55,581 nucleotides of DNA from an uncultured Pseudomonadota bacterium (lineage in GTDB: Bacteria; Pseudomonadota; Alphaproteobacteria; RF32; CAG-239), in NCBI GenBank assembly GCA_949300375.1, contig CASGEB010000012.1, positions 1 to 55,581 on the forward strand, in the 5' to 3' direction. Shown here piece after piece: positions 9,965 through 18,746 of this stretch. A program made the position numbers and the translations under genes. The first letter of the stretch is position 1. Each line of letters starts with the position of its first letter. The notes beneath the pieces are model-generated. The model saw only the letters and a program-made list of their open reading frames with translations. It made no database searches and had not been told where the DNA came from.

Positions 9965-11710
9965 ATGTTCATCAGCTTAAACAAAAAAATCTTATATACG
10001 ATTGCCATATTCTTCATATTAACCTGCGCTATCTTTGTATATTCTTTTTACATTGTATACGGCCAGAAATTTCAGGAAGAAGGCCAGCTAAACCTGCTGA
10101 ATACGCGTCAGTTTTCAGAACTGAACTTTGAAAACGTTACGCTCCGGCAAGAACTGAACACGCTTCTGCAAAAAAAAGAAGTCTCGCAGCTGTCGCCCAA
10201 TGTTATGGAAATCCTGCGCTATAATCAGGATCCCCGCTCTTTAAACGAAATTACGACCGAACACAAACGCGTAGAAGAAATCATCCGCAACTACAACAGC
10301 CGCTACAATTCTTTTGCCCGTGCCGGAAAAGTAACGCTTATCAGTACCTTTCTGATTATTCTGCTGATTATCATTTTAGGAATCCTGCTGCGAAAATGGA
10401 TTCTGGAACCTATTGACAAACTGGCTCATATCAGCGACCTTGCCGCCGCCGGAAACCTCTCCCAACGCGTTAAACTAAACGACAATTGCCTGTTTGAAGA
10501 CGAAATCGATAAACTTGCCCAAGCTTTTAACCAAATGCTGGAAAATTTAAACAACAGCTTTAACGAAATCCAGCAAAAAGAAAAATTCCAACAGGCATTA
10601 ATCAACAGCATTCCTGACGGCATACGCGTAATTGACAGCGGCTATAATATTATCCTGGCCAATAATGCCTACTACAAACAAATCAATGCTCCGGCCGGTT
10701 CCGGACTAAAATGCTACGAATCCTGCCAAAATCTGCCTCATCCGTGTCCGGAAAGCAGTTTCAGCTGCCCGCTGAGAGAAATCAGAAAAAACAAAAAAGA
10801 AAGCGTAAAGGTTATTCAGCAGTTTCGTGCCTTCCCCAATCGCCATCTTTCCATCAATGCGGCGCCGCTTATCATTGACAATGCGGGACAAGACGAATTT
10901 TACATTGTTGAAGCCATCCGGGATTTAAGTGACGACATCAAATTTTCTCATCAGCAAAAACTTTCCTCCCTGGGTTTCCTGTCTACTTCCATTGCCCACG
11001 AAATGAAAAACAGCTTAGGCTCTATCAGAATGATTATAGAAAACATTTTGAGCAAATATTATACAAATGTTCCGGATAATGATGAAGCCAAAAAATATCT
11101 GATGATGATTCTGGAACAAATCACGGCTTGCTTAAACATTCCGGAACGCCTGCTGAAATTGGCGCAGAATATCCACGACAGCGATGGTCCGGTCGACTGT
11201 ATGGCCTCGGCTAAAGAAATTGCCGCTTTGCTTGATTATGAAGCAAAAAGAAAGGGGATTGATCTGCAAATCGGAAAAACCGGCGGCAAAACCTATATTC
11301 TCGGCAATGCCTCCGATTTCAAAATGCTGCTTCTCAATTTGCTGCAAAATGCCATTAAGGCCACCGGAAGTGAAGGAAAAATAAAAGTCGCCTTCCAAAA
11401 TGCTGACAATACGGCAATTATCAAAGTCCAGGATACCGGCCGCGGCATTTCTCCGCAAAATCTGCCTCACATCTTTGAGCCTTTCTATTCCGAAGGACAA
11501 AAAGACAACCAAAGCGGAACCGGACTCGGACTGGCCATTGCCAAATCAATTGTCGAAAAATTCCATGGCAATATAAGCGTAAAAAGCAAAGAAGGCAAAG
11601 GGACGGTGTTCACAATGGAATTTCCGCAATACACAGAAAATAAACCCGCTAAAACAAACGCCAAAAGCACAAAAAAAACAAATTTGTCAAAAAATAAATT
11701 GCATAAATAA
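9965..11710 (+). CDS. Membrane sensor histidine kinase (HAMP-PAS-HisKA-HATPase)
   Basis: This orphan 581-aa sensor kinase has TM1 at about residues 9-30, a periplasmic segment, TM2 at about 122-142, then HAMP (about 143-195) and PAS (about 205-320). HisKA follows with phospho-acceptor H345 in SIAHEMKNSLGS, and the HATPase has N-box NLLQNAIKA, DTGRGI and GTGLGLA. The PAS contains four closely spaced cysteines, C250, C254, C261 and C268, which could bind metal or sense redox. The tail after the ATPase is lysine-rich and low complexity. No response regulator gene is adjacent; the HEMKN box resembles NtrB-like kinases, but the partner is unknown. Confidence 0.9.
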   Translation: MFISLNKKILYTIAIFFILTCAIFVYSFYIVYGQKFQEEGQLNLLNTRQFSELNFENVTLRQELNTLLQKKEVSQLSPNVMEILRYNQDPRSLNEITTEHKRVEEIIRNYNSRYNSFARAGKVTLISTFLIILLIIILGILLRKWILEPIDKLAHISDLAAAGNLSQRVKLNDNCLFEDEIDKLAQAFNQMLENLNNSFNEIQQKEKFQQALINSIPDGIRVIDSGYNIILANNAYYKQINAPAGSGLKCYESCQNLPHPCPESSFSCPLREIRKNKKESVKVIQQFRAFPNRHLSINAAPLIIDNAGQDEFYIVEAIRDLSDDIKFSHQQKLSSLGFLSTSIAHEMKNSLGSIRMIIENILSKYYTNVPDNDEAKKYLMMILEQITACLNIPERLLKLAQNIHDSDGPVDCMASAKEIAALLDYEAKRKGIDLQIGKTGGKTYILGNASDFKMLLLNLLQNAIKATGSEGKIKVAFQNADNTAIIKVQDTGRGISPQNLPHIFEPFYSEGQKDNQSGTGLGLAIAKSIVEKFHGNISVKSKEGKGTVFTMEFPQYTENKPAKTNAKSTKKTNLSKNKLHK

Positions 11711-11764
11711 AATTTCGGAGCTATACAATAAAAAAATAAAAACAAATATAAAGGAAAACACCGT

Positions 11765-11986
11765 ATGAGTAAGGAAGAACTTCTGGAATTAACCGGCGAA
11801 GTAATAGAAAAGCTGCCTAACGCAATGTTCCGCGTCAGATTGGAAAACGGCGTTGAGATTTTGGCGCACACAGCCGGAAAGATGAGAAAATTCCGCATCC
11901 GCGTTATGGTCGGAGATAAGGTCGACATTGAAATGACGCCTTACGATCTCACCAAAGGACGGATTACTTTCCGCCATAAAGATTAA
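11765..11986 (+). CDS. infA: Translation initiation factor IF-1
   Basis: IF-1 occludes the 30S A site during initiation. The 73-aa protein has the single OB/S1 fold ([39 protein letters not shown]) and normal family length. It is monocistronic, 54 bp after the histidine kinase gene, with AAGGAAAAC before the ATG and a strong terminator after the stop. Confidence 0.97.
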   Translation: MSKEELLELTGEVIEKLPNAMFRVRLENGVEILAHTAGKMRKFRIRVMVGDKVDIEMTPYDLTKGRITFRHKD

Positions 11987-11990
11987 AAAA

Positions 11991-12026
11991 AACCGGATTA
12001 TGATAAACTGGCATAATCCGGTTTTT
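11991..12026. terminator. Bidirectional terminator between infA and the VTT gene
   Basis: AACCGGATTATG (11991-12002) and CATAATCCGGTT (12012-12023) form a 12-bp stem flanked by an A run and a T run, so it can end both convergent transcripts. Confidence 0.9.
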
Positions 12027-12042
12027 TATGGCCTGATATTTT

Positions 12043-12657
12043 CTATATAAACTTTATTGCCGCAAAACCGCCGATAAGCAGCAGCAAAAACAACACGGAC
12101 AATAAACCGAGATTTTTCTCAATAAACACTTTCATCGGCTCGCCATATTTTTTCAACAGCCATGCTACCAGATAAAAACGCATCCCGCGTGCAATAACCG
12201 ATGCAATCCCGAAAACCCAGATATCCAAATGAACGACGCCGCTGGCAATTGTTACAACCTTATACGGGAAAGGCGTAATCCCCGCGCCAAACACAATCCA
12301 AGCCCCCCATTGATGATAATAGTCTTTAAAAACATCAAACTGATGAAGATACCCGTAAAAGGCCAGCACCGGTTTGGCAATCAAATCAAAGAAAAATACG
12401 CCGATGATATAACCGAAATAACCGCCGAGAACGCTGGCCGCCGTTGCCACTCCGGCAATTTTCCAAGCTTTGGACGGAGTCGCCAAGACCATCGGAATAA
12501 GCATAATATCCGGTGGAATAGGAAAAAAAGAACTTTCAATAAAAGCAACCACAAACAAAAAATACAAAGCCTTCTCGCGGGAAGCCAAATCAATCATATA
12601 ATCATAACAGGCACTGGTCATTTTGCGCCACAAATTCATCATACTTCTCAAAACCAT
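12043..12657 (-). CDS. VTT/DedA-like inner-membrane protein (YqaA family)
   Basis: This 204-aa polytopic protein has the VTT (SNARE-associated) domain: the FIESSFFPIPPDIMLIPM re-entrant segment near residues 40-57, the GGYFGYIIG helix start and the GAGITPFPYKVVTIASG motif. Relatives act in lipid scrambling or membrane homeostasis (DedA). The exact substrate is unknown. It is transcribed alone and converges on infA. Confidence 0.85.
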   Translation of the reverse strand: MVLRSMMNLWRKMTSACYDYMIDLASREKALYFLFVVAFIESSFFPIPPDIMLIPMVLATPSKAWKIAGVATAASVLGGYFGYIIGVFFFDLIAKPVLAFYGYLHQFDVFKDYYHQWGAWIVFGAGITPFPYKVVTIASGVVHLDIWVFGIASVIARGMRFYLVAWLLKKYGEPMKVFIEKNLGLLSVLFLLLLIGGFAAIKFI

Positions 12658-12848
12658 TATAAAATCCTGTATCTAATATCTCCAAACTATTCGCTTCTGC
12701 AATCCGCGCATAAGATTTTTCCTTTATTTGCAGAAAAGCATTACAATCGCATTTGAGTATAAAGACAAATATTTATTTTAGCAACTCTTTCAATTCAATA
12801 AACTGTTCATAACTCTCAACATGGCGGATGAATAACCGGGTTAAAAGA

Positions 12849-13709
12849 TTAAGCGTTTTCTTTTTGATGTCTAAAAGCCTGCCAGGTATTTTCCAAAAGC
12901 ATCGCCACCGTCATCGGGCCAACGCCGCCCGGAACCGGCGTAATCCGTATATGGCGTTTTTGCAGTGCCTCAAAATCCGTATCGCCGCAAAGTTTTCCGT
13001 CCGCCGTCCGGTTAATTCCCACATCAATCACAACGGCATTATCCTTAACCCAATCGCTTTTCACCAGTTTCGGACAACCGCAGGCGGCGATAAGAATATC
13101 TGCCTGACGGACAATATCCTTCAGCCCGGCCGTTTTGGAATGGGTTACCGTTACGGTACAATCGCTATTTAGAAGAAGGCTGGACAAAGGTTTTCCGACA
13201 ATATTTGAACGACCGATGATAACGGCGTGTTTTCCGCACAAATCAGTTCCGGTGCTTTCAATCAGCCGGAGAACTCCTTTCGGCGTTGCGGCAACAACAG
13301 CCGAAGAATAACCAGCCTGCAAACGTCCCAGATTCACCGGGCCGAAACCGTCAACGTCTTTTTCCGGACAAACGGCCTCGACCAAAACTTTTGCATCCAA
13401 ATGTTTGGGTAAAGGCTGTTGAATAATAATCCCGTTAACCTCAGGATCCCCATTCAACGAATAAATCACATCCAACAGCTCATATCCGGCAACATCTTCG
13501 CTAAATTGCAGCACCCGGCATACTATGCCGATATCCGCCGCGGCTTTCTCCTTATTTCTGACATAAATACGGCTGGCTTCGTCTGCACCAACCAAAACAA
13601 CCGCCAACACCGGCTTTGCGCCCGCTGCAGCAATCTGCTCTTTTAATGCAGCCCGAATACGGGCAGCCTCTTTTTTCCCGTCGATAATGCTGCTGGAATC
13701 TGCTGTCAT
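12849..13709 (-). CDS. folD: Bifunctional methylenetetrahydrofolate dehydrogenase/cyclohydrolase
   Basis: FolD oxidises 5,10-methylene-THF to 5,10-methenyl-THF with NADP and hydrolyses it to 10-formyl-THF for purine and fMet-tRNA synthesis. The 286-aa length is typical. The substrate motif GIIIQQPLPKHLD, catalytic YVRNKEKAA lysine, NADP motif GRSNIVGKPL and C-terminal PVPGGVGPMTVAML are present. It ends a minus-strand operon, with DUF167 one base upstream. Confidence 0.96.
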   Translation of the reverse strand: MTADSSSIIDGKKEAARIRAALKEQIAAAGAKPVLAVVLVGADEASRIYVRNKEKAAADIGIVCRVLQFSEDVAGYELLDVIYSLNGDPEVNGIIIQQPLPKHLDAKVLVEAVCPEKDVDGFGPVNLGRLQAGYSSAVVAATPKGVLRLIESTGTDLCGKHAVIIGRSNIVGKPLSSLLLNSDCTVTVTHSKTAGLKDIVRQADILIAACGCPKLVKSDWVKDNAVVIDVGINRTADGKLCGDTDFEALQKRHIRITPVPGGVGPMTVAMLLENTWQAFRHQKENA

Positions 13710-13710
13710 A

Positions 13711-14028
13711 TTATGCCTCTCCGTTCAATTTCTTTTCTATTTCCAAAACCTCATCGTCTGCAGCCTCAATAAAAATCCGCTTAAATCTGTCCGTCTCACC
13801 GCCGATAATCTGAAAACGCGACTTCGCCAGCCTCAAAAACTTAGCCAGAAAAGCAATCAGCTCTTTATTGGCTTTTCCTTTTTCCGGAACAGCGTTAACG
13901 GAGATTTTCAAATACGCCAAACCTTTTGCATCAGAAAAAATGCCGTTTATAGAACAAGAAGAAGAGTTAGGAGCAATCCTAACTCTCAACACCAAACCAT
14001 GATTTGTCTTTTCTGTGATATTTGCCAT
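13711..14028 (-). CDS. DUF167/YggU family protein
   Basis: This 105-aa small globular protein of the YggU (DUF167) family has NHGLVLRVRIAPNSSS near the N-terminus and PEKGKANKELIAFLAKFL, the conserved family core. Its function is unknown; yggU is commonly next to yggT, as here. It sits between yggT and folD in one operon. Confidence 0.85.
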   Translation of the reverse strand: MANITEKTNHGLVLRVRIAPNSSSCSINGIFSDAKGLAYLKISVNAVPEKGKANKELIAFLAKFLRLAKSRFQIIGGETDRFKRIFIEAADDEVLEIEKKLNGEA

Positions 14029-14064
14029 CTAAAAAGACGAACCTTTTTGTTTTGCCGCGGCGGT

Positions 14065-14364
14065 TTACAAAATAATGTCACTCAGTCTGTAAACCAGACG
14101 CTCAAGAAACAGCAAAATCAACAACAGAACAAACGGAGAAAAGTCAATTCCGGCAACCGGCGGCAGCTTGCTCCTGATTTTATCATAAACCGGATGTGTC
14201 ACATTTTCCAAAATCTCCATCGTTTTCTTGGCATATTTATTGGTAACATCCAAAATTTTGAAATGAATCAGCCAATAAAGCACGACCTCAACCACAACAA
14301 TTTTGAAATAAATATTCAAAAGCAGTCCGATAATATACAAAAACGGCTCAAACAAAGCACCCAT
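14065..14364 (-). CDS. YggT family membrane protein
   Basis: This 99-aa protein has two long hydrophobic helices separated by the FKILDVTNKYAKKTMEILEN-type loop, and the VTHPVYDKIRSKLPPVAGIDFSPF segment typical of YggT. Relatives are linked to osmotic stress and division-site organisation. It sits 12 bp after the 294-aa gene and 36 bp before DUF167. Confidence 0.88.
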   Translation of the reverse strand: MGALFEPFLYIIGLLLNIYFKIVVVEVVLYWLIHFKILDVTNKYAKKTMEILENVTHPVYDKIRSKLPPVAGIDFSPFVLLLILLFLERLVYRLSDIIL

Positions 14365-14376
14365 AACTTTTATCTC

Positions 14377-15261
14377 CTAATTATAACTGTTCATATACTG
14401 CCTGCTCAATTTTTCAAACTGAGCCGCATTAAAGTTTTGCTTATGTATTGACAATACTGGCTTATTAACATCCGATTGTCTACCCCTAAGTGCATTTATA
14501 CGATCAATTGTTTGCTTTTTCGTTAACGGCGCCCGGTCAATACGGTCGACAATCATCCGCTCGGCCACCCCGTCTTCAAACGTAATACCGTAATTCATTT
14601 CCAGTTTGGTTTTCAACCTGTCCGGAATTTCTTTGCCCTGACGCATAAAATACAAAGCCAGCAAATATAACTTGGTTCGCTCATTTCCAACTCTTGTTGT
14701 ACTTTTTTCGTCGGCGTAATCCTGTGTTGAAAGTTTCACAGCGCTGCGGATTTCCATCAGCTTTGCCCATTTTTTTTGCAAAAATGCAATTTTTTCTTTC
14801 GCCACATCCGCCAGATACCCGTTGCCGCGCGCTGCGTTCCGGTAAAGGGAAATACACATTTTGACTTCGGTTTCGCGCTGATCCAGATCTGTCAGAAAAT
14901 CATTGCGGCGCATAAGCTCCTCTTTCGTAACGCCGTCTGTTGACATATCTTTGATAATGTCAATTCCATCCTCAATCCAGGTAAAATACTCATTTTTAGG
15001 ATCAGTTTCCGAAGTAATCATTTGAATAGAATTCGCCACAATAAACTCAAGTTCGCCGACAGTAACCTCTTTATCGCCGATTTTAACCTTTCCGTCCGGA
15101 TGACGTTCCATTTCCAAAGCAATCTTTGCTCTGTCTTCCCGATCAAGCTGCGGATAAGCGTGCGCCAGTCCTTTTTGAATCAGTTCATTGCTGTTTTTGA
15201 CTGTTCTGCCGTCGGAACCGCTCAACCCGCGCAATTCACTGATTTGGTTTGCCGTATTCAT
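14377..15261 (-). CDS. Hypothetical helical cytosolic protein
   Basis: I do not recognise this 294-aa protein. It is charged, mostly predicted helical, and has no signal peptide, membrane segment or obvious catalytic motif; the middle contains a K/E-rich stretch (about 150-175). It lies 12 bp after the TerB-like gene and 12 bp before yggT, so it is clearly in the same operon. A structural or regulatory role is possible but not shown. Confidence 0.75.
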   Translation of the reverse strand: MNTANQISELRGLSGSDGRTVKNSNELIQKGLAHAYPQLDREDRAKIALEMERHPDGKVKIGDKEVTVGELEFIVANSIQMITSETDPKNEYFTWIEDGIDIIKDMSTDGVTKEELMRRNDFLTDLDQRETEVKMCISLYRNAARGNGYLADVAKEKIAFLQKKWAKLMEIRSAVKLSTQDYADEKSTTRVGNERTKLYLLALYFMRQGKEIPDRLKTKLEMNYGITFEDGVAERMIVDRIDRAPLTKKQTIDRINALRGRQSDVNKPVLSIHKQNFNAAQFEKLSRQYMNSYN

Positions 15262-15273
15262 ACCAGCTCCTCT

Positions 15274-15720
15274 TCATACTTCTTCAAAAATAATCTTTCC
15301 TTCTTCCACCCAAATCAACCTGTCGATAACCCATTGGCTGATTTGCTCGATTTTTTCCAGCTCGACTCCCATAGCCTGTCCGATTCGGCCGATAAGCAGG
15401 GTTTCGCTGTCAGAAAGCTCATCATCGGCGTGAGCCAGAATGCACATTTCTTTAACCAGTTCCAAAGCCGCGCGCCGGTTATCAATGATTTTGACGGCCT
15501 CAACCACCTCATCATCCGTCCCTTGTTTTAAAATTTCTTCCAAACGCCCTTCCGGAACGCCGTAAATTTTGGCAGCTTCTCGGATAAACTCTTTTTCGTC
15601 ATCCTCAAGTTTCCCGTCGGCATTCGCCAGCCGCGCCAAAGCTTTCATAAAAGCGATTCGTTGATCTTCATTAAGTTTGGTAAGATACTCCATATTCTGC
15701 TCCATGTTAAAATCTGCCAT
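15274..15720 (-). CDS. TerB-like (tellurite-resistance fold) protein
   Basis: This 148-aa acidic all-helical protein contains two related halves, each with a DG/DD-E pair: LANADGKLEDDEKEFI near residue 33 and AHADDELSDSETLLIGRI near 97. This pattern is typical of the TerB/COG3793 metal-binding fold. It is the first gene of the operon terB-like/hypothetical/yggT/DUF167/folD and is divergent from miaB. Tellurite resistance itself is not implied. Confidence 0.75.
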   Translation of the reverse strand: MADFNMEQNMEYLTKLNEDQRIAFMKALARLANADGKLEDDEKEFIREAAKIYGVPEGRLEEILKQGTDDEVVEAVKIIDNRRAALELVKEMCILAHADDELSDSETLLIGRIGQAMGVELEKIEQISQWVIDRLIWVEEGKIIFEEV

Positions 15721-15898
15721 AAATTAAATCCTCCGGCTGTTTCGGTTTAATTCTAACAAAAGCTGCAATTTTTGCAACAAAAAAGGCAGCATCAAACCGT
15801 CTCTGCACAAAATCAGCTGCAGATAATATAAAATTCGGTTGAAATCGGCGGTTCTTTGACTTAAAATATAAAGATAAGAAAATAACAGCGAGAAAAGC

Positions 15899-17248
15899 GT
15901 GAAACACTATTATATAAAAACTTTCGGCTGCCAGATGAACGTATATGATTCCGAACGCATTGCCGATATCTTGCAAACTCTTGGATACCGGGAAGCCTCT
16001 TCTCCCCGGGAAGCAGACTTGATTATATTCAACACCTGCCATATCAGGGAAAAAGCCGCCGAAAAAGTTTTTTCGGATCTCGGACGCATTAATCTGGTCA
16101 AAGAAGAACGCCGCGAACAGGGAAAAGAAACAATCATCGGCGTTGTCGGCTGCGTTGTCCAGGCCGAAGACGAACAAATCGCCAAACGGGCGCCCTTTGT
16201 TGACTTTGCTACCGGTCCGCTGACTTATCACCGCATCCCGGAAATCCTTGCAAAAATCAACCGGAAAAAAGGCGTTCCAATTATTGATACCGAATTTCCG
16301 GCTGAATCAAAATTCGATTTTTTGCCGCAAAACTCCAACAGCTTGTCTTGCGCTTTTCTGGCCGTGCAGGAAGGATGCAACAATTTCTGCACCTATTGCG
16401 TTGTTCCTTACACCCGCGGCGCCGAATATTCCCGTCCGGTAAAAGAAGTGGTTGAAGAAGCCCGTCGGCTGGTTCAAAACGGGGCGTTGGAAATCAACCT
16501 GCTGGGTCAAAATGTCAATTCATACCACGGCGAAGACGCCGCCGGAAAAGAACGCCCCTTGTCTTACCTTTTGCGCGAACTGGCAAAAATAGACGGCTTA
16601 AAGCGCCTGCGTTATACAACCTCTTATCCGGCAGATATGACGGATGACTTAATCGAATGCCACCATGACCTGAACAAACTGATGCCCTATCTGCATCTCC
16701 CGGTACAATCCGGTTCCGATAAAATTCTGAAAGCGATGAACCGCCGCCATACGTCATCCGACTACCTGAAAGTCATCGAAAAACTGCACAAGGCCAATCC
16801 GGATATCGGAATGTCGTCAGACTTCATTGTCGGTTTTCCCGGTGAAACGGACGAAGATTTTCAGGCCACGTTAAACCTTGTCAATCAGGTAAAATACATC
16901 CAGGCTTTTTCTTTCAAATATTCCCGGAGAGCCGGAACGCCTGCCGCATTGTTAAAAACCCAGATAGAAGAAAAAATCAAAAAAGAGCGGTTGGACATCC
17001 TGCAGGATTTGCTGTTTTCCTATCAGTTAAAGTTTAATAAAGCTTCCATCGGCAAAATAATGCCCGTACTTTTTGAAAGCAGAGGCCGCGGCCGCAATCA
17101 GCTTTTCGGACGGACGCCTTATATGCAAAACCTGCATGCCGAATTGGATAAAAGCTGCTTAAACAAAATCATAAACATAAAAATAACCGAAGCAACAACA
17201 AACTCCCTGATTGGGGTTATGGAAGGGGGATCGCCATGTCAGAAATAA
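15899..17248 (+). CDS. miaB: tRNA-2-methylthio-N6-dimethylallyladenosine synthase
   Basis: MiaB is a radical-SAM methylthiotransferase that modifies A37 of UNN-decoding tRNAs. The 449-aa protein has the UPF0004 domain with its three cysteines (FGCQMNVYDSER, NTCHIREKA, VVGCVVQAED), the radical-SAM CxxxCxxC motif NNFCTYCVVPYTRG and a C-terminal TRAM domain. The start is GTG at 15899; the ribosome site is weak. It overlaps phoH by 13 bp and begins a plus-strand operon. Confidence 0.96.
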   Translation: MKHYYIKTFGCQMNVYDSERIADILQTLGYREASSPREADLIIFNTCHIREKAAEKVFSDLGRINLVKEERREQGKETIIGVVGCVVQAEDEQIAKRAPFVDFATGPLTYHRIPEILAKINRKKGVPIIDTEFPAESKFDFLPQNSNSLSCAFLAVQEGCNNFCTYCVVPYTRGAEYSRPVKEVVEEARRLVQNGALEINLLGQNVNSYHGEDAAGKERPLSYLLRELAKIDGLKRLRYTTSYPADMTDDLIECHHDLNKLMPYLHLPVQSGSDKILKAMNRRHTSSDYLKVIEKLHKANPDIGMSSDFIVGFPGETDEDFQATLNLVNQVKYIQAFSFKYSRRAGTPAALLKTQIEEKIKKERLDILQDLLFSYQLKFNKASIGKIMPVLFESRGRGRNQLFGRTPYMQNLHAELDKSCLNKIINIKITEATTNSLIGVMEGGSPCQK

Positions 17249-18201
17249 ATCTTGAACTTTACAATAACCTCTTGGTGCAACAAGTCGTCGGACCGCAGGA
17301 TTCGCATTTGCGTCTGCTTGAAAAATTGTTAAACGTCGAAATTTCGTCTTTTGGCAATCAGATAAAAATCACCGGCGGCAAAGACGCTGCCGTACAGGCT
17401 CAGACCGCCATTGACATTTTATACCACAAAGCCGGCAAAAACATTGACATCAATGAAGAAGAAGTCAAAGCCGCCGTCCGCATTTCCGGTGTCGGAGCCG
17501 ATAAAATCGCGGAAGACAATATGGAAGATATTGTCCTGAAAACCAAAAAACGCCACATTTACCCGCGTTCGGCCACACAGGCCGCCTACATCAAAGAGAT
17601 GATGAAAAACGAGCTGGTCTTTGGTCTCGGCCCGGCCGGTACCGGCAAAACCTATCTGGCTGTTGCCCTGGCCGTATCAATGATGCTGGAAGGAAAAATC
17701 GACAAGATAATCTTGTCCCGTCCGGCTGTTGAAGCGGGAGAAAATCTCGGTTTTCTGCCCGGGGACTTAAAAGAAAAAGTCGATCCGTACCTCCGTCCGT
17801 TGTACGATGCTCTGTACGAAATGCTGCCGGCAGAACAAGTTGACAAAAAACTTGCCCTCGGCGAAATTGAAATCGCACCGCTGGCCTTTATGCGCGGCCG
17901 CACATTGTCCAACTCTTTCATCATTCTGGACGAGGCGCAAAACACCACACCGATGCAGATGAAAATGTTCCTGACCCGTTTGGGCGAAAATTCCCGCATG
18001 GTTGTCAACGGCGACCTAAGCCAGGTTGACCTTCCCAAAGGAACAATTTCCGGCCTGCGCGATTCGTTGGAAACGTTGAAAGGCATTGACAACATCAGTT
18101 CCGTCCGTTTCAGCGCCGCCGACGTCGTCCGCCACGGACTGGTTGCCAAAATTGTAAAAGCTTATGAAGAAAGGAGCAAAAAGACATACGGCGATGAGTA
18201 A
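17236..18201 (+). CDS. ybeZ: PhoH-like ATPase (YbeZ)
   Basis: This PhoH-family ATPase pairs with the RNase YbeY in RNA and ribosome maturation. The 321-aa protein has an N-terminal KH-like segment, the Walker A motif GPAGTGKTYLAVALAV near residue 136 and Walker B FIILDEAQNTTP near 230. It overlaps miaB upstream and ybeY downstream, the conserved miaB-ybeZ-ybeY order. Confidence 0.95.
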   Translation: MSEINLELYNNLLVQQVVGPQDSHLRLLEKLLNVEISSFGNQIKITGGKDAAVQAQTAIDILYHKAGKNIDINEEEVKAAVRISGVGADKIAEDNMEDIVLKTKKRHIYPRSATQAAYIKEMMKNELVFGLGPAGTGKTYLAVALAVSMMLEGKIDKIILSRPAVEAGENLGFLPGDLKEKVDPYLRPLYDALYEMLPAEQVDKKLALGEIEIAPLAFMRGRTLSNSFIILDEAQNTTPMQMKMFLTRLGENSRMVVNGDLSQVDLPKGTISGLRDSLETLKGIDNISSVRFSAADVVRHGLVAKIVKAYEERSKKTYGDE

Positions 18202-18712
18202 CACCCGTCTTTTAATTTCTGTTTCGGAAGACCGCTGGAATCAGGCTCTGCCCGGTTTCGGAAACCTGTCTAACAATGTTATGACAACGGTTTTTGCCCA
18301 TGTCTCCGCTTTGGGCGAAATTGATTTCTGGGACAAAAAAAAACCGTTAAGCGTCAACCTTTGTCTCAGCAATGATGCGGAAGTCCAAAAACTAAACAAA
18401 GAATTCCGCGGCATGGACAAACCAACCAATGTCTTGTCTTTTGCCAATATTGATGATGAAAATTTTGCAGAAGACTGTGAACTTTATGAAGAAATAGAAC
18501 TCGGCGATATCATCATCGCCCTGGAAACTCTGGAACGTGAAGCCGGCCTGAAAAACATTCCGCTTGCCGACCACTATTGCCATCTTCTGACTCACGGCTT
18601 GCTGCATCTGCTCGGATTCGACCACATAGAAGACGACGAAGCCGAATATATGGAAAAATGCGAAATTGATATTCTGAAAAAACTGAATATCAAAAATCCC
18701 TATTCGGAATAA
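18194..18712 (+). CDS. ybeY: Endoribonuclease YbeY
   Basis: YbeY is a zinc RNase needed for 16S rRNA 3' maturation and 70S quality control. The zinc motif HGLLHLLGFDH (HxxxHxxxxxH) is intact. The ATG at 18194 overlaps the end of ybeZ by 8 bp and gives the family-typical start MSNTRLLISVSEDRW. An in-frame ATG at 18164 lies before an AGGAG and would add ten residues, so the start is not settled. The next gene is lnt; corC/hlyC, often between them, is absent. Confidence 0.93.
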   Translation: MSNTRLLISVSEDRWNQALPGFGNLSNNVMTTVFAHVSALGEIDFWDKKKPLSVNLCLSNDAEVQKLNKEFRGMDKPTNVLSFANIDDENFAEDCELYEEIELGDIIIALETLEREAGLKNIPLADHYCHLLTHGLLHLLGFDHIEDDEAEYMEKCEIDILKKLNIKNPYSE

Positions 18713-18746
18713 AAAATTTTTCACCCGCCGTTTCCTCGGCAAACAA

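Noticed and set aside
12229-12756. 175-aa plus-strand frame over the VTT gene
   Set aside because: The opposite strand encodes a clear membrane-protein family with proper start; this frame has no start signal.
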